Source of the DNA: Xylanibacter ruminicola | GTDB taxonomy: Bacteria > Bacteroidota > Bacteroidia > Bacteroidales > Bacteroidaceae | DNA: 54,253 nucleotides | Reading direction: 5' to 3' | Assembly (NCBI RefSeq): GCF_900142525.1 | Contig: NZ_FRBD01000006.1 | Coordinates: forward strand, 1-54,253 | Shown: positions 33,596 to 42,860 of the stretch, piece by piece | Layout of the letters: each line of letters starts with the position of its first letter | Position numbering within the stretch: position 1 is the first letter of the stretch | The notes under the pieces: model-generated | Told to the model about the DNA's origin: nothing | The model's database searches: none | Seen by the model: only the letters and a program-made list of their open reading frames with translations | Made by a program: the position numbers and the translations under genes

Positions 33596-34714
33596 ATGAT
33601 ACCTATAGACCACATGCAATTTGCGGGCATCGTACTGACCAGTGGCCTGACTATGATGTTGGCATTTATGCTACCTCAATGGCAATCTAATAGCAAAGTA
33701 TTCAGCCGGTCACGATGGTTGATGACGGCTGGAACAGTGCTGCTACCCATACAATTCTTACTGCAATATACACTGCACTTCCGCCAGATGGGTGTGACAC
33801 AGGCGGTAATGGTGAACCTGCTGTTCTTTATTCCATCGGCATGTCTGATAAGTCTAGCTGTGATGAACCTGCTAAGACAAGGTCGGATTATGAAACGCGA
33901 CTGGGCGGTGGGAATCGTGACATATCTTCTTGCGGTAACAGCGCTACTGACCGCAGCTATTGCAGAAGACCAGCCATTGCTGAACGACACACCTGAGATG
34001 CGTACGGCAGAGCTGATTTCAGCTGTACTCTACTTATTGATGCAAGCATATTATAGCGGTTTAAATGCATTAGAGCTGAAAAGGCTGAAGCGTGCACTGG
34101 AAGGATATTACGACCAGGATAAGGGCGAGATACTGAACTGGATGACAATCAGCGTGACTCTGCTTGGACTATCGGGGCTGATGGCACCTATAGCTATCTT
34201 CTGGAGTAACGGTTGGCTGCTGGCTTACTCGATGACGTTGTTCTTTACCATCTTCTATTGCGTTATCAGTTTCTACAGCTATGGCGTGGATCACGCACGA
34301 CAGAAGGAGTTGAACGACGCAGAGGAAAGCGCTGAAGAAGCCGGACTGAACGAAGGAACAGATAGCTCAACGATGGACGAAAAAGACCTTCGATATATAG
34401 AGAAAGCCATAAAGCAATGGACAGCAAAAGGTGGACACCTGAAGAACGGCATCAACATGGCGCAAGTAGTAAAAGAAATAGGTGTGCCGAGATATCAACT
34501 CACGCAGTGGCTCAAGCATACTGAATGGGAGTTATTTAACCCCTGGCTGACACACCTGCGACTGGAGGAAGCCAAACGACTGATGAAGGAGCATCCCGAT
34601 TGGAACAACGACACCATAGCAGAGAACTGCGGCTTCAGCTCGCGCTCATACTTCCAGACCATCTTCAAGAAACAAACCGGAATGACGCCGGCACAGTTCA
34701 TTGAGACGCAGTAA
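33596..34714 (+). CDS. Membrane-sensor AraC-family transcriptional regulator
   Basis: A 372-residue protein starting at ATG 33596 (MIPIDHMQFAGIVLTSGLTM) behind a good Shine-Dalgarno AGAGGGAG. Seven membrane helices fill about residues 8-235, then an acidic linker, then an AraC DNA-binding domain (about 265-372). The second HTH is clear (WNNDTIAENCGFSSRSYFQT, IFKKQTGMTPAQFIE); the first (INMAQVVKEIGVPRYQLTQW) is divergent. It therefore senses at the membrane and acts on DNA without a phosphorelay. It is divergent from the giant surface-protein gene, with four GGTGTT repeats between, and probably activates it and itself. A TM-only relative lies at 22769. Confidence 0.88.
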   Translation: MIPIDHMQFAGIVLTSGLTMMLAFMLPQWQSNSKVFSRSRWLMTAGTVLLPIQFLLQYTLHFRQMGVTQAVMVNLLFFIPSACLISLAVMNLLRQGRIMKRDWAVGIVTYLLAVTALLTAAIAEDQPLLNDTPEMRTAELISAVLYLLMQAYYSGLNALELKRLKRALEGYYDQDKGEILNWMTISVTLLGLSGLMAPIAIFWSNGWLLAYSMTLFFTIFYCVISFYSYGVDHARQKELNDAEESAEEAGLNEGTDSSTMDEKDLRYIEKAIKQWTAKGGHLKNGINMAQVVKEIGVPRYQLTQWLKHTEWELFNPWLTHLRLEEAKRLMKEHPDWNNDTIAENCGFSSRSYFQTIFKKQTGMTPAQFIETQ

Positions 34715-34838
34715 AAAATGATATGTCTAAATGACAAAAGGACTGCCAAGTGACTGGTTTTTAATTTCTTTAACCTAAAAAGAATTGTGTGCGCACAAAA
34801 TTTTCTTAATTCTTACATCTTAATTCTCAATTATTTCG

Positions 34839-34846
34839 TATCTTTG
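34839..34846 (+). promoter_or_regulatory. -7 promoter box of pckA
   Basis: TATCTTTG, followed by a 66-nt leader to the ATG at 34913. Confidence 0.6.
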
Positions 34847-34912
34847 CAGCGCTTTTTAGAAAGTTATATATAACAGAGGATAATATTCACAATTTAAATA
34901 AAGATTAGTAAT

Positions 34913-36526
34913 ATGGCAAAGTTAGATTTGACTCAGTATGGCATCACCGGTTCTACCGTGATTGCTCACAATCCATCGTATGAGACTCTGTTCGCAGAGG
35001 AGACAAAGGCTGGTCTCGAGGGTTTCGACAAGGGCGTAAACACCGAGCTCAACGCTGTAAACGTAATGACTGGTATCTACACCGGCCGTTCACCTAAGGA
35101 CAAGTACATCGTAAAGGATGCACAGAGCCAGGATAAGGTTTGGTGGACAACTGAGGAGTACAAGAACGATAACCACCCAATGTCTGAGGAGGTTTGGGCA
35201 AAGGTTAAGGAGATCGCCATCAAGGAGCTCTGCAACAAGGAGCTTTACGTAGTTGATGCATTCTGCGGTGCTAACGAGGCCACTCGTCTGGCTGTTCGCT
35301 TCATCGTTGAGGTAGCTTGGCAGGCACACTTCGTAAAGAACATGTTCATCCAGCCAACAGCTGAGGAGCTTGAGAAGTTCGAGCCTAACTTCGTTATCTA
35401 TAACGCTTCAAAGGCTAAGGTTGAGAACTACAAGGAGCTGGGTCTGAACTCAGAGACTTGCGTAGCATTCAACACTACAAGCCGCGAGCAGTGCATCATC
35501 AACACATGGTACGGTGGTGAGATGAAGAAGGGTATGTTCTCAATGCAGAACTACTATCTGCCTCTGCAGGGTATCGCTTCAATGCACTGCTCTGCTAACA
35601 CCGACATGGAGGGTAAGAACACTGCTATCTTCTTCGGTCTGTCAGGTACAGGTAAGACCACTCTTTCTACCGATCCAAAGCGTCTGCTGATTGGTGACGA
35701 CGAGCACGGATGGGACGACGAGGGTGTATTCAACCTTGAGGGCGGTTGCTACGCTAAGGTTATCAACCTGAGCAAGGAGAACGAGCCTGACATCTACGGC
35801 GCTATCAAGCGTAACGCTCTGCTGGAGAACGTAACAGTAGCTGAGGATGGTAAGATCGACTTCGCTGATAAGAGCGTAACCGAGAACACTCGTGTATCTT
35901 ATCCTATCGACCACATCGAGAAGATTGCTCAGAAGGTTAACGGTAAGAGCGCAGGTCCTGACGCTAAGAACGTTATCTTCCTTTCTGCTGATGCATTCGG
36001 CGTACTGCCTCCAGTATCAATCCTGACTCCAGAGCAGACTAAGTACTACTTCCTGTCTGGTTTCACAGCTAAGCTGGCTGGTACAGAGCGCGGTATCACT
36101 GAGCCAACTCCAACATTCTCTGCTTGCTTCGGCCAGGCATTCCTGGAGCTGCACCCAACAAAGTATGCTGAGGAGCTGGTTAAGAAGATGGAGAAGAGCG
36201 GTGCTAAGGCATACCTCGTAAACACTGGTTGGAACGGTACCGGCAAGCGTATCTCTATCCCCGATACACGTGGTATCATCGACGCTATTCTGGACGGAAG
36301 CATCCTGAAGGCTCCTACAAAGAAGGTTCCTTTCTTCGACTTCGAGGTTCCAACAGAGCTGCCTAACGTAAATCCTGCTATCCTTGATCCTCGCGACACT
36401 TACGCTACTGCTGCTGAGTGGGAGGAGAAGGCTAAGGATCTGGCTGCCCGCTTCATCAAGAACTTCAAGAAGTACGAGGGCAACGAGGCTGGTAAGACAC
36501 TCGTAGCTGCAGGACCTCAGTTGTAA
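34913..36526 (+). CDS. pckA: Phosphoenolpyruvate carboxykinase (ATP)
   Basis: This 537-residue cytoplasmic enzyme interconverts oxaloacetate and phosphoenolpyruvate with ATP/ADP. Motifs: the PEPCK P-loop [16 protein letters not shown] near residue 243, the metal/oxaloacetate loop [20 protein letters not shown] near 262, and [10 protein letters not shown] near 58. Length is normal for the ATP-dependent class. In succinate-forming Bacteroidetes it mainly runs in the carboxylating direction. Codon use is strongly biased, as for a highly expressed gene. It is monocistronic, with its own promoter and terminator. Confidence 0.97.
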   Translation: MAKLDLTQYGITGSTVIAHNPSYETLFAEETKAGLEGFDKGVNTELNAVNVMTGIYTGRSPKDKYIVKDAQSQDKVWWTTEEYKNDNHPMSEEVWAKVKEIAIKELCNKELYVVDAFCGANEATRLAVRFIVEVAWQAHFVKNMFIQPTAEELEKFEPNFVIYNASKAKVENYKELGLNSETCVAFNTTSREQCIINTWYGGEMKKGMFSMQNYYLPLQGIASMHCSANTDMEGKNTAIFFGLSGTGKTTLSTDPKRLLIGDDEHGWDDEGVFNLEGGCYAKVINLSKENEPDIYGAIKRNALLENVTVAEDGKIDFADKSVTENTRVSYPIDHIEKIAQKVNGKSAGPDAKNVIFLSADAFGVLPPVSILTPEQTKYYFLSGFTAKLAGTERGITEPTPTFSACFGQAFLELHPTKYAEELVKKMEKSGAKAYLVNTGWNGTGKRISIPDTRGIIDAILDGSILKAPTKKVPFFDFEVPTELPNVNPAILDPRDTYATAAEWEEKAKDLAARFIKNFKKYEGNEAGKTLVAAGPQL

Positions 36527-36589
36527 TGTTGATTAAACTTTCTTGGCTAGCCATACGGCGAAGCCGAGCTAAAGATTAAATATTACAAG

Positions 36590-36621
36590 ATTGGCTGCGC
36601 CGAAAGGCGTGGCCAATTTTT
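36590..36621 (+). terminator. Intrinsic terminator of pckA
   Basis: 12-bp stem ATTGGCTGCGCC / GGCGTGGCCAAT, with two G-U wobble pairs and a GAAA tetraloop, followed by TTTTT. Confidence 0.85.
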
Positions 36622-36706
36622 ATTGATATTTAGCCTTGATTTTTGTCAGAAAAACATAAACTAACTTAAAAACGGGCTATTTTAGCCATATTTTAATTAA
36701 TTATAA

Positions 36707-36750
36707 GCAGAAATGTGCTCATTTTTGCAGAAATGTGCGTAAATTTGCAG
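36707..36750 (+). repeat. Tandem 20-bp repeat spanning a promoter
   Basis: GCAGAAATGTGC followed by eight variable T/A-rich bases occurs twice in tandem (36707-36726, 36727-36746), with GCAG starting a third unit. Each unit ends in a TTTTTG or ATTTG, so the repeat phase matches the -7 box. Confidence 0.75.
36740..36747 (+). promoter_or_regulatory. -7 promoter box of the DUF6242-like gene
   Basis: TAAATTTG, 34 nt upstream of the ATG at 36782, inside the second 20-bp repeat unit. Confidence 0.6.
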
Positions 36751-36781
36751 CCAAATTGGAATTAAAGCGATATAATACGCA

Positions 36782-37915
36782 ATGAAAAGATATATTTCTA
36801 CACTATGCACAATGCTGGTTTGTGTGCTACTCGTCACCTCATGCCTGAAAGATGAGGACACAAATACCCAGTATTATAACGATACTGCTATTGCCTCTTT
36901 CAAATTGGCAACGGTTAACCGTTACTTACATACAACCTCGTCTACAGGTACCGACTCTGTATATAAAGTAACACTCTCAGACCCAGTTGTTTTCACTATC
37001 GACCAGCAGCAGTGCAAGATATACAACACTGATTCACTGCCTTCGGATGTTGATCTGAACCACATACTGGCCACCATCACCAGCAAGTACAGTGGTACTG
37101 TAGTCATCAACTACCCTGCAACCGACGGACTGGATTCGCTGCTATACTACAGCAGTAGCGACTCTATAGATTTCGAGAAGCTAAAGGACTTGCGTGTGTA
37201 TGCCCAAGATGGCTCGGGCTATCGCAGCTACGAGGTAAAAGTAAACGTGCATAAGGCACAGACCAATAAGATGATATGGGAGCAGAAGACTGCCGCCGAC
37301 CTGCCAACAGACAGCAAGAAAGCTATGTGGGAACAGATAGCAGCTACTGCTGGCATGAAGCAGTTTATTGGCTACGGTACTGTAGAGAGCTATGCTTACA
37401 GCAACGATGGCAAGCTGATGGTAACACGCGACAATGGCGAGACATGGGCTGCCGACGAGCTGGATGAGGATGCATCATGGCTACCAACTGAGAATATTGC
37501 TTTTGTTTCGTGGCCATATACCACTAACGACTCTACCGACTATCAGCTATTAGCCGGGTCAAGCAACAAGTCAGATAATGCTTGCATGGTATGGCGTAAG
37601 GTTGCAGAATACTCAAAGAACAGCATTCCTTCAAAATGGGTACTGATTCCATTGGTGGATCAGGGGAAATACTATCTGCCAAAGATGGAGAACCTGAACC
37701 TTGTAAGATTCAATGGAGCTGTGCTAGCCATCGGAAATGACAAGACAATATATGTGAGCCGCGACCAAGGTATCACTTGGAAGACGAGTTCTAAATATAC
37801 GCTACCAGAAGGACTTGGCACAAACAATCTGAGTGCCACAACCGACGATAATGGCTATCTATGGCTTGTAGGCAAGGACACTGGAGAGGTTTGGCGTGGA
37901 CTGATAATTGAATAG
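36782..37915 (+). CDS. DUF6242-like lipoprotein
   Basis: A 377-residue lipoprotein: signal sequence MKRYISTLCTMLVCVLLVTS with lipobox VTSC (Cys21), followed by an acidic KDEDTN stretch that favours surface export in Bacteroidetes. The N-terminal half has repeated Ig-like strands (YEVKVNVHK near 155). The C-terminal half carries sialidase/BNR-like motifs (YSNDGKLMVTRDNGETWAAD, TIYVSRDQGITWKTSS), which implies a beta-propeller. This matches the DUF6242 layout as I remember it. It opens the run leading to uppS and bamA, so an envelope role is likely; function is unknown. Confidence 0.8.
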   Translation: MKRYISTLCTMLVCVLLVTSCLKDEDTNTQYYNDTAIASFKLATVNRYLHTTSSTGTDSVYKVTLSDPVVFTIDQQQCKIYNTDSLPSDVDLNHILATITSKYSGTVVINYPATDGLDSLLYYSSSDSIDFEKLKDLRVYAQDGSGYRSYEVKVNVHKAQTNKMIWEQKTAADLPTDSKKAMWEQIAATAGMKQFIGYGTVESYAYSNDGKLMVTRDNGETWAADELDEDASWLPTENIAFVSWPYTTNDSTDYQLLAGSSNKSDNACMVWRKVAEYSKNSIPSKWVLIPLVDQGKYYLPKMENLNLVRFNGAVLAIGNDKTIYVSRDQGITWKTSSKYTLPEGLGTNNLSATTDDNGYLWLVGKDTGEVWRGLIIE

Positions 37916-37916
37916 A

Positions 37917-38543
37917 GTGAAAAGGCTGTTGGCAGTAATCTTCATGATGGCCACAACGATGGCTGCCAGTGCCCAGGATGAGCCTGAGTACAAGATGGAG
38001 ATAGGTGCCGGAACAGGCCTGGTGAGCTATGTAGGCGACTACAACGGCAATCTATTAAAGGGTATGAAGCCATGGCTGATGTTAATGGCCAAATACAAGA
38101 TGAATCCTAGAACGGCATTGAACCTAAACATCGGCACAGGAAAGATAAAGGCCGAAGAGTTTAATCACCGAATTACAGAAACCGATCTGCGCTTTGAGTA
38201 TAACTTCTGGGCGTATGGCACGGGCAATGAGTACAGAGGTGCAAGACGCTTTACCCCATACATCACCGCAGGACTAGGAGCAACATTCTACGGTGGACCT
38301 GAGAAAGGAGCTACAATGAACCTTCCCTTAGGTGCGGGTGTAAAATACAAGATAGGTAACAGGTTGAACCTGATAGCAGAATGGGCCATGCGATTCACGC
38401 TGAGCGACAAATTGGACGGCAGTAAAGACCCACTTGGCATCAAGAGTAGCGGATTGTTTAAAAACACCGACTGTTACAGCGTGCTTCAGATAGGATTGAG
38501 CTACGACCTCTGGGAGAAATGCAAAACATGCTATCGGGAGTGA
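37917..38543 (+). CDS. Small outer-membrane beta-barrel protein (DUF6089-like)
   Basis: A 208-residue protein with signal peptide (VKRLLAVIFMMATTMAASAQ, GTG start at 37917) and alternating-hydrophobicity strands ending in an aromatic residue (LQIGLSYDLW), as in 8-stranded porin-like barrels. A TTG 9 nt earlier is an alternative start. GTG 37917 is one nt after the stop of the lipoprotein gene, so the two are translationally coupled and probably work together. The pattern GLVSYVGDYNG near residue 33 and FTPYITAGLG in the middle resemble DUF6089-type proteins. Function unknown. Confidence 0.75.
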   Translation: MKRLLAVIFMMATTMAASAQDEPEYKMEIGAGTGLVSYVGDYNGNLLKGMKPWLMLMAKYKMNPRTALNLNIGTGKIKAEEFNHRITETDLRFEYNFWAYGTGNEYRGARRFTPYITAGLGATFYGGPEKGATMNLPLGAGVKYKIGNRLNLIAEWAMRFTLSDKLDGSKDPLGIKSSGLFKNTDCYSVLQIGLSYDLWEKCKTCYRE

Positions 38544-38586
38544 AGAAGCAATAAGTAAAGAAATGAAAAAGTAAATATTAAGATAT

Positions 38587-39342
38587 ATGAAGGAACTTTT
38601 AGACATGAACAGGATTCCCCAGCACATTGCCATTATTATGGATGGTAACGGCCGCTGGGCCATGGATCGTGGCAAAGACCGCAGTTTTGGGCACCAGGCT
38701 GGAGTTGACGCAGTGCGTCGCATCACATCAGAGTGTACCCGACTAGGGGTCAAGTTCTTAACCCTATACACATTCTCAACCGAGAACTGGAATCGTCCTG
38801 CCGACGAGGTAGCAGCTCTGATGGGACTGGTACTGACATCGCTCGAGGATGAAATCTTCATGAAGAACAACGTACGTTTCCGCGTTGTTGGCGACCGTTC
38901 GCGCATACCCGAGGTTGTGAACAAGAAACTGGCAGAGACCGAAGAGCATACTGCAAAAAACGACAGCATGACAATGGTTGTAGCACTGAGCTACTCGTCA
39001 AAGCTGGAGATTACTACTGCTACCAAGCAGATTGCCCAAGAGGTGAAAGAGGGTAAATTGGATATAAACGACATCACCGAAGATACTATCAACGAGAGAT
39101 TGTGGACAAACTTTATGCCCGATCCCGAACTGCTGATTCGTACCGGAGGCGAAATACGTATATCAAACTATCTGCTTTGGCAGATTGCATATTCAGAGCT
39201 GTACTTCTGCGATACATACTGGCCCGACTTTATGGAGGAAGACCTCTATAAAGCCATCTACAGCTATCAAAACCGCCAGCGCAGATTCGGCAAGACCGAG
39301 GCTCAAATTGAAGCTGAAGAGACGGAGAAAAGTGAAGAGTGA
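38587..39342 (+). CDS. uppS: Isoprenyl transferase (undecaprenyl diphosphate synthase)
   Basis: This 251-residue cytoplasmic cis-prenyltransferase condenses isopentenyl diphosphate units onto farnesyl diphosphate to make the C55 carrier lipid for cell-wall synthesis. Diagnostic motifs: [16 protein letters not shown] near residue 14 (catalytic Asp), [26 protein letters not shown] near 59, and the C-terminal [20 protein letters not shown] and [14 protein letters not shown]. It lies directly upstream of bamA, the usual Bacteroidales order. Confidence 0.96.
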   Translation: MKELLDMNRIPQHIAIIMDGNGRWAMDRGKDRSFGHQAGVDAVRRITSECTRLGVKFLTLYTFSTENWNRPADEVAALMGLVLTSLEDEIFMKNNVRFRVVGDRSRIPEVVNKKLAETEEHTAKNDSMTMVVALSYSSKLEITTATKQIAQEVKEGKLDINDITEDTINERLWTNFMPDPELLIRTGGEIRISNYLLWQIAYSELYFCDTYWPDFMEEDLYKAIYSYQNRQRRFGKTEAQIEAEETEKSEE

Positions 39343-39371
39343 ATAGTGATTAGTGATTAGTGAATAGTGAA
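39340..39371 (+). repeat. Tandem GTGAATAGTGATTA repeats
   Basis: Successive 7-9-bp units of AGTGA(A/T)T between uppS and bamA. The complementary form (CTATTCACTATTCACTG) recurs at 39530-39556 inside the bamA signal-peptide region. Confidence 0.7.
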
Positions 39372-39397
39372 GGCCGCGATTAAGTGAAAGCAGAGTC

Positions 39398-39450
39398 AAG
39401 CTTGCTTGAGCTATGCTGAACGTGAGCGGACTAGATGTGAAACATCAATA
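39398..39450 (+). repeat. Dispersed structured repeat, copy 2
   Basis: AAGCTTGCTT, then GAACGTGAGCG, then a stem-loop GATGT-GAA-ACATC. It parallels the copy at 15345-15400, but with a different stem sequence around the same GAA loop. Confidence 0.6.
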
Positions 39451-39463
39451 GTATTAATTTAAA

Positions 39464-42181
39464 ATGCTCTATAATATAATAAGGTATAAGGAAGTGAAGG
39501 GAATTAGTGTAGTGAAAGTACTGGTTGTACTATTCACTATTCACTGTTCACTATTCGCTTCTACTGCAACTGCTCAGGACAAGATCGTAAATCCCGATAT
39601 TTCGTACGCCGGTACACCACGTACCTGCGAAATTGGTGGTATCGCCGTTGAGGGCGTAGAGGGTTACGAGGACTACGTATTGGCTGGTCTTTCAGGACTG
39701 ACCGTAGGACAGGAGGTTGAACTGCCAGGAAGCCAGATAACAGAGGCTGTGAAGCGCTACTGGCGCAACGGACTATTCTCGAAGGTACAGATAACAGCCG
39801 ACTCTATCGTAGGCAACAAGGTATATCTGTGCATCCACCTAGGCATGCGCCCACGTATCAAGAACATCAACTATAACGGCATCAAGAAGTCGGAACGCGA
39901 GGACATGGAGGCCAAGCTGGGTATGGTTAAGGGCATGAGTCTTACCCGTAACATCATAGACCGTGCAAAGATTCTGGCTAAGAGATACTTCGACGATAAG
40001 GGCTATAAGAATGCCGAGATTGAGATAGTACAGCGCGAGGATGCCTCGGGCCAGGTAACACTCGACGTGAACATCGACAAGAAAGACAAGATGAAGGTTC
40101 ACGAGTTGATATTCCAAGGCAATGAGAAACTTAGCGTCGGAAAAATCAAAGGTTCGATGTTCAGCAAAGGTGCATTCGGTAAGATTCACGAGGCAGGCAA
40201 GCTGAACAACTTCTTCAAGGCCAAGAAGTTCACCGACGAGCGCTATAAAGAGGCTAAGCAGGCACTGATTGACAAATATAACGAGCTGGGATTCCGTGAT
40301 GCAACCATCCTGGAAGACTCGGTATACAGCTTCGACGACAAGCATGTAAACATCCTTGTAAAGATTGACGAGGGTGAGAAGTATTACGTGCGCGACATCA
40401 CATGGGTAGGAAACACCGTAGTTACTACCGACTATCTGAATGCCGTACTTGGCATGAAGAGAGGCGACGTGTACAATCAGAAGCACATTGACAAGCGACT
40501 GAAGGAAGACGACGATGCCGCAGGCAACTGGTACTATAACAACGGTTACGTATTCTCGAACATCGACCCCGTTGAGGTTAACATCGACGGCGACTCTATC
40601 GACATCGAGATGCGAGTAACCGAGGGTCCACAGGCCCGTCTGAATCACGTTCGTATTTACGGTAACGACCGACTGTATGAAGAGGTTGTTCGCCGCGAGC
40701 TGCGCACAAAGCCAGGCGACCTGTTTAACAAGGAGGCTCTGATGCGTTCGGCACGTGATATCGCCTCAATGGGATTCTTTGATCCTGAAAAGGTGGTGCC
40801 CGATGTAAAGCCTAACGTTGAAGACGGCTCGGTTGACATCAACTGGAAATTGGAGCAGAAGAGTAACGACCAGCTGGAGTTCTCGCTGGGTTGGGGACAA
40901 ACAGGTGTTATCGGTAAGATTGGTATTAAGTTCAACAACTTCTCTATCCGCAACCTGTTTGGTAAGAACAAGCTGCACCGTGGCATCCTGCCTTATGGCG
41001 ATGGCGAGCAGCTGGGATTCAGCTTCCAGACCAACGGTAGCTACTACAGCTCACTGAGTGCCAACTACGGTACTAACTGGTTTGGCGGCAAGCGTCCTAA
41101 CAGCCTGAACGTAGGTGTATTCTACTCAAAGCAGAGCGACATCTCTAGCTACTATCGTAACAATGCATTCTACAACAACTACGCCATGTACAGCTACGGA
41201 TATGGTAGCTACAACCCATACTACTACAACTACGAGTCGATGCTCGACGACGACAAGACCATGACCGTATGGGGAGCATCGCTTGGTTGGGGTAAGCGTC
41301 TGCGCTGGCCTGACGACTACTTCCAGTTCTCAGCTCAGCTTGGATACTCACGCTACATGCTGCGCGACTGGAGCTACTTCTATATCCACAACGGTAACTG
41401 TAACAACATCAATCTGGGATTAACTCTGAGTCGTACATCAACCGACAACCAGCTCTTCCCACGTCGTGGATCAGAGTTCATGGCTTCGGTAACAGTTACT
41501 CCACCATGGTCGCTGTTTGATAACAAAGACTATGCTAATCTGGCCAAGAACTCAAGTTCGGCTACCTACGAGGACGAGCTGCAGGACGTTTACCGCTGGA
41601 TTGAGTACCACAAGTGGAAGTTTAAGAGCCGCACCTTTACAGCCCTTACCGGCGGTCAGAAGTGCTTTGTGCTGATGACACGCGTTGAAATGGGTCTGCT
41701 GGGTAGCTACAACAAGGATAAGCGCTCACCATTCGAGACCTTCTACGTGGGAGGTGATGGTATGAGCGGATACTCTTACGGATATTCTGAGGAGACCATC
41801 GGTCTGCGTGGTTACGACAACGGAGCTCTCTCATACTCTTCGGCCTACGAGACCATGATGAACGGTGGTACCATCTCATCTTACAACTCGTACGCCTACG
41901 ACCGTTTCACACTCGAGCTGCGCTATCCGTTTATGCTGGGCAACACCACCATCTACGGACTGGGATTTGTTGAGGGTGGTAACGCATGGGCCAATGCTAA
42001 GGACTTCAACCCATTCAAGATGAAGCGTTCGGCCGGTCTCGGTGTTCGTATCTATCTGCCAATGGTAGGACTGATGGGTATCGACTGGGCATACGGATTC
42101 GACAACGTTTACACCAACCAGTACGGAGCACAGAAGAGGGGCGGAAGCAACTTCCACTTCATCCTCGGTCAGGAGTTCTAA
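39464..42181 (+). CDS. bamA: Outer membrane protein assembly factor BamA (Omp85)
   Basis: This 905-residue core of the machinery inserts beta-barrels into the outer membrane. An N-terminal signal region (ending near STATAQ) is followed by five POTRA-like repeats (about 50-470: IAVEGVEGYEDYVLAGLSGL, KNINYNGIKKSEREDMEAKL, HELIFQGNEKLSVGKIKGS, RDITWVGNTVVTTDYLNAVL, NHVRIYGNDRLYEEVVRREL) and the C-terminal 16-strand barrel ending in FHFILGQEF. The signal sequence is preceded by about 17 extra residues; a GTG at 39511 would give a tighter signal peptide. Part of the signal peptide (VLFTIHCSLFAS) is encoded by an ATTCAC repeat. Essential; followed by its chaperone genes. Confidence 0.95.
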   Translation: MLYNIIRYKEVKGISVVKVLVVLFTIHCSLFASTATAQDKIVNPDISYAGTPRTCEIGGIAVEGVEGYEDYVLAGLSGLTVGQEVELPGSQITEAVKRYWRNGLFSKVQITADSIVGNKVYLCIHLGMRPRIKNINYNGIKKSEREDMEAKLGMVKGMSLTRNIIDRAKILAKRYFDDKGYKNAEIEIVQREDASGQVTLDVNIDKKDKMKVHELIFQGNEKLSVGKIKGSMFSKGAFGKIHEAGKLNNFFKAKKFTDERYKEAKQALIDKYNELGFRDATILEDSVYSFDDKHVNILVKIDEGEKYYVRDITWVGNTVVTTDYLNAVLGMKRGDVYNQKHIDKRLKEDDDAAGNWYYNNGYVFSNIDPVEVNIDGDSIDIEMRVTEGPQARLNHVRIYGNDRLYEEVVRRELRTKPGDLFNKEALMRSARDIASMGFFDPEKVVPDVKPNVEDGSVDINWKLEQKSNDQLEFSLGWGQTGVIGKIGIKFNNFSIRNLFGKNKLHRGILPYGDGEQLGFSFQTNGSYYSSLSANYGTNWFGGKRPNSLNVGVFYSKQSDISSYYRNNAFYNNYAMYSYGYGSYNPYYYNYESMLDDDKTMTVWGASLGWGKRLRWPDDYFQFSAQLGYSRYMLRDWSYFYIHNGNCNNINLGLTLSRTSTDNQLFPRRGSEFMASVTVTPPWSLFDNKDYANLAKNSSSATYEDELQDVYRWIEYHKWKFKSRTFTALTGGQKCFVLMTRVEMGLLGSYNKDKRSPFETFYVGGDGMSGYSYGYSEETIGLRGYDNGALSYSSAYETMMNGGTISSYNSYAYDRFTLELRYPFMLGNTTIYGLGFVEGGNAWANAKDFNPFKMKRSAGLGVRIYLPMVGLMGIDWAYGFDNVYTNQYGAQKRGGSNFHFILGQEF

Positions 42182-42294
42182 GATAATTAAGAGTTAAGAA
42201 TTAAGAGTTAAGAAAATAGTTAAGAGTTGTTTATAGTTGAAACCATCTGAGACCTGATACGTCAAAATGGTGTATAACATTAAATAGAACAATT

Positions 42295-42810
42295 ATGAAG
42301 AAACTGATTATTTGCGCACTCTGTGCTATCTTCGGATGGACAGCAGCATCGGCACAGAAATATGCCGTAGTAGATATGGAGTATATACTCAAGAACATTC
42401 CCGCCTATGAGCGTGCTAACGAGCAACTGAACCAGGTATCAAAGAAGTGGCAGGGAGAGGTTGACGCACTGAACGCCGAGGCTCAGACCCTCTATAAGAA
42501 CTATCAGAACGAGGTGGTGTTCCTGTCGAAGGAGCAGAAGAAAGCCAAGCAGGATGCCATCGTAGAAAAAGAGAAGCAGGCTGCCGAGCTTAAGAAGCGC
42601 TATTTCGGCCCCGAAGGCGAGCTTTTCAAGAAGCGCACCGCGCTGATGTCGCCCATTCAAGACGAAGTTTATAACGCTATCAAGGACATTTCAGAACTGC
42701 GAGGTTATCAGCTGGTACTTGATCGTGCCAGCAACGCCGGCATCATCTTCAGCTCTCCGAAGGTTGACATCTCATCCGAGGTACTTCGCAAGCTAGGATA
42801 CGCCAACTAA
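42295..42810 (+). CDS. OmpH/Skp-family periplasmic chaperone, copy 1
   Basis: A 171-residue protein with signal peptide MKKLIICALCAIFGWTAASA and a long charged coiled coil, as in Skp trimers that hold unfolded outer-membrane proteins for BamA. It begins with the short strand KYAVVDMEYILKNIPAYERA typical of the family. First of three tandem paralogues between bamA and murI. Its signal peptide is nearly identical to that of the next gene, pointing to recent duplication of that end. Confidence 0.92.
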   Translation: MKKLIICALCAIFGWTAASAQKYAVVDMEYILKNIPAYERANEQLNQVSKKWQGEVDALNAEAQTLYKNYQNEVVFLSKEQKKAKQDAIVEKEKQAAELKKRYFGPEGELFKKRTALMSPIQDEVYNAIKDISELRGYQLVLDRASNAGIIFSSPKVDISSEVLRKLGYAN

Positions 42811-42860
42811 TTGATAATTGATAATTGATAATTAGGAATAATAATTTAACCAATAAAGAA

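Noticed and set aside
36545..36575. Second hairpin after pckA (CGGC-GAA-GCCG) as another copy of the dispersed repeat
   Set aside because: It shares only the GAA loop and lacks the AAGCTTGCTT and GAACGTGAGCG segments.
39839..40648. A 269-codon minus-strand frame within bamA
   Set aside because: Antisense shadow produced by strong codon bias of bamA.
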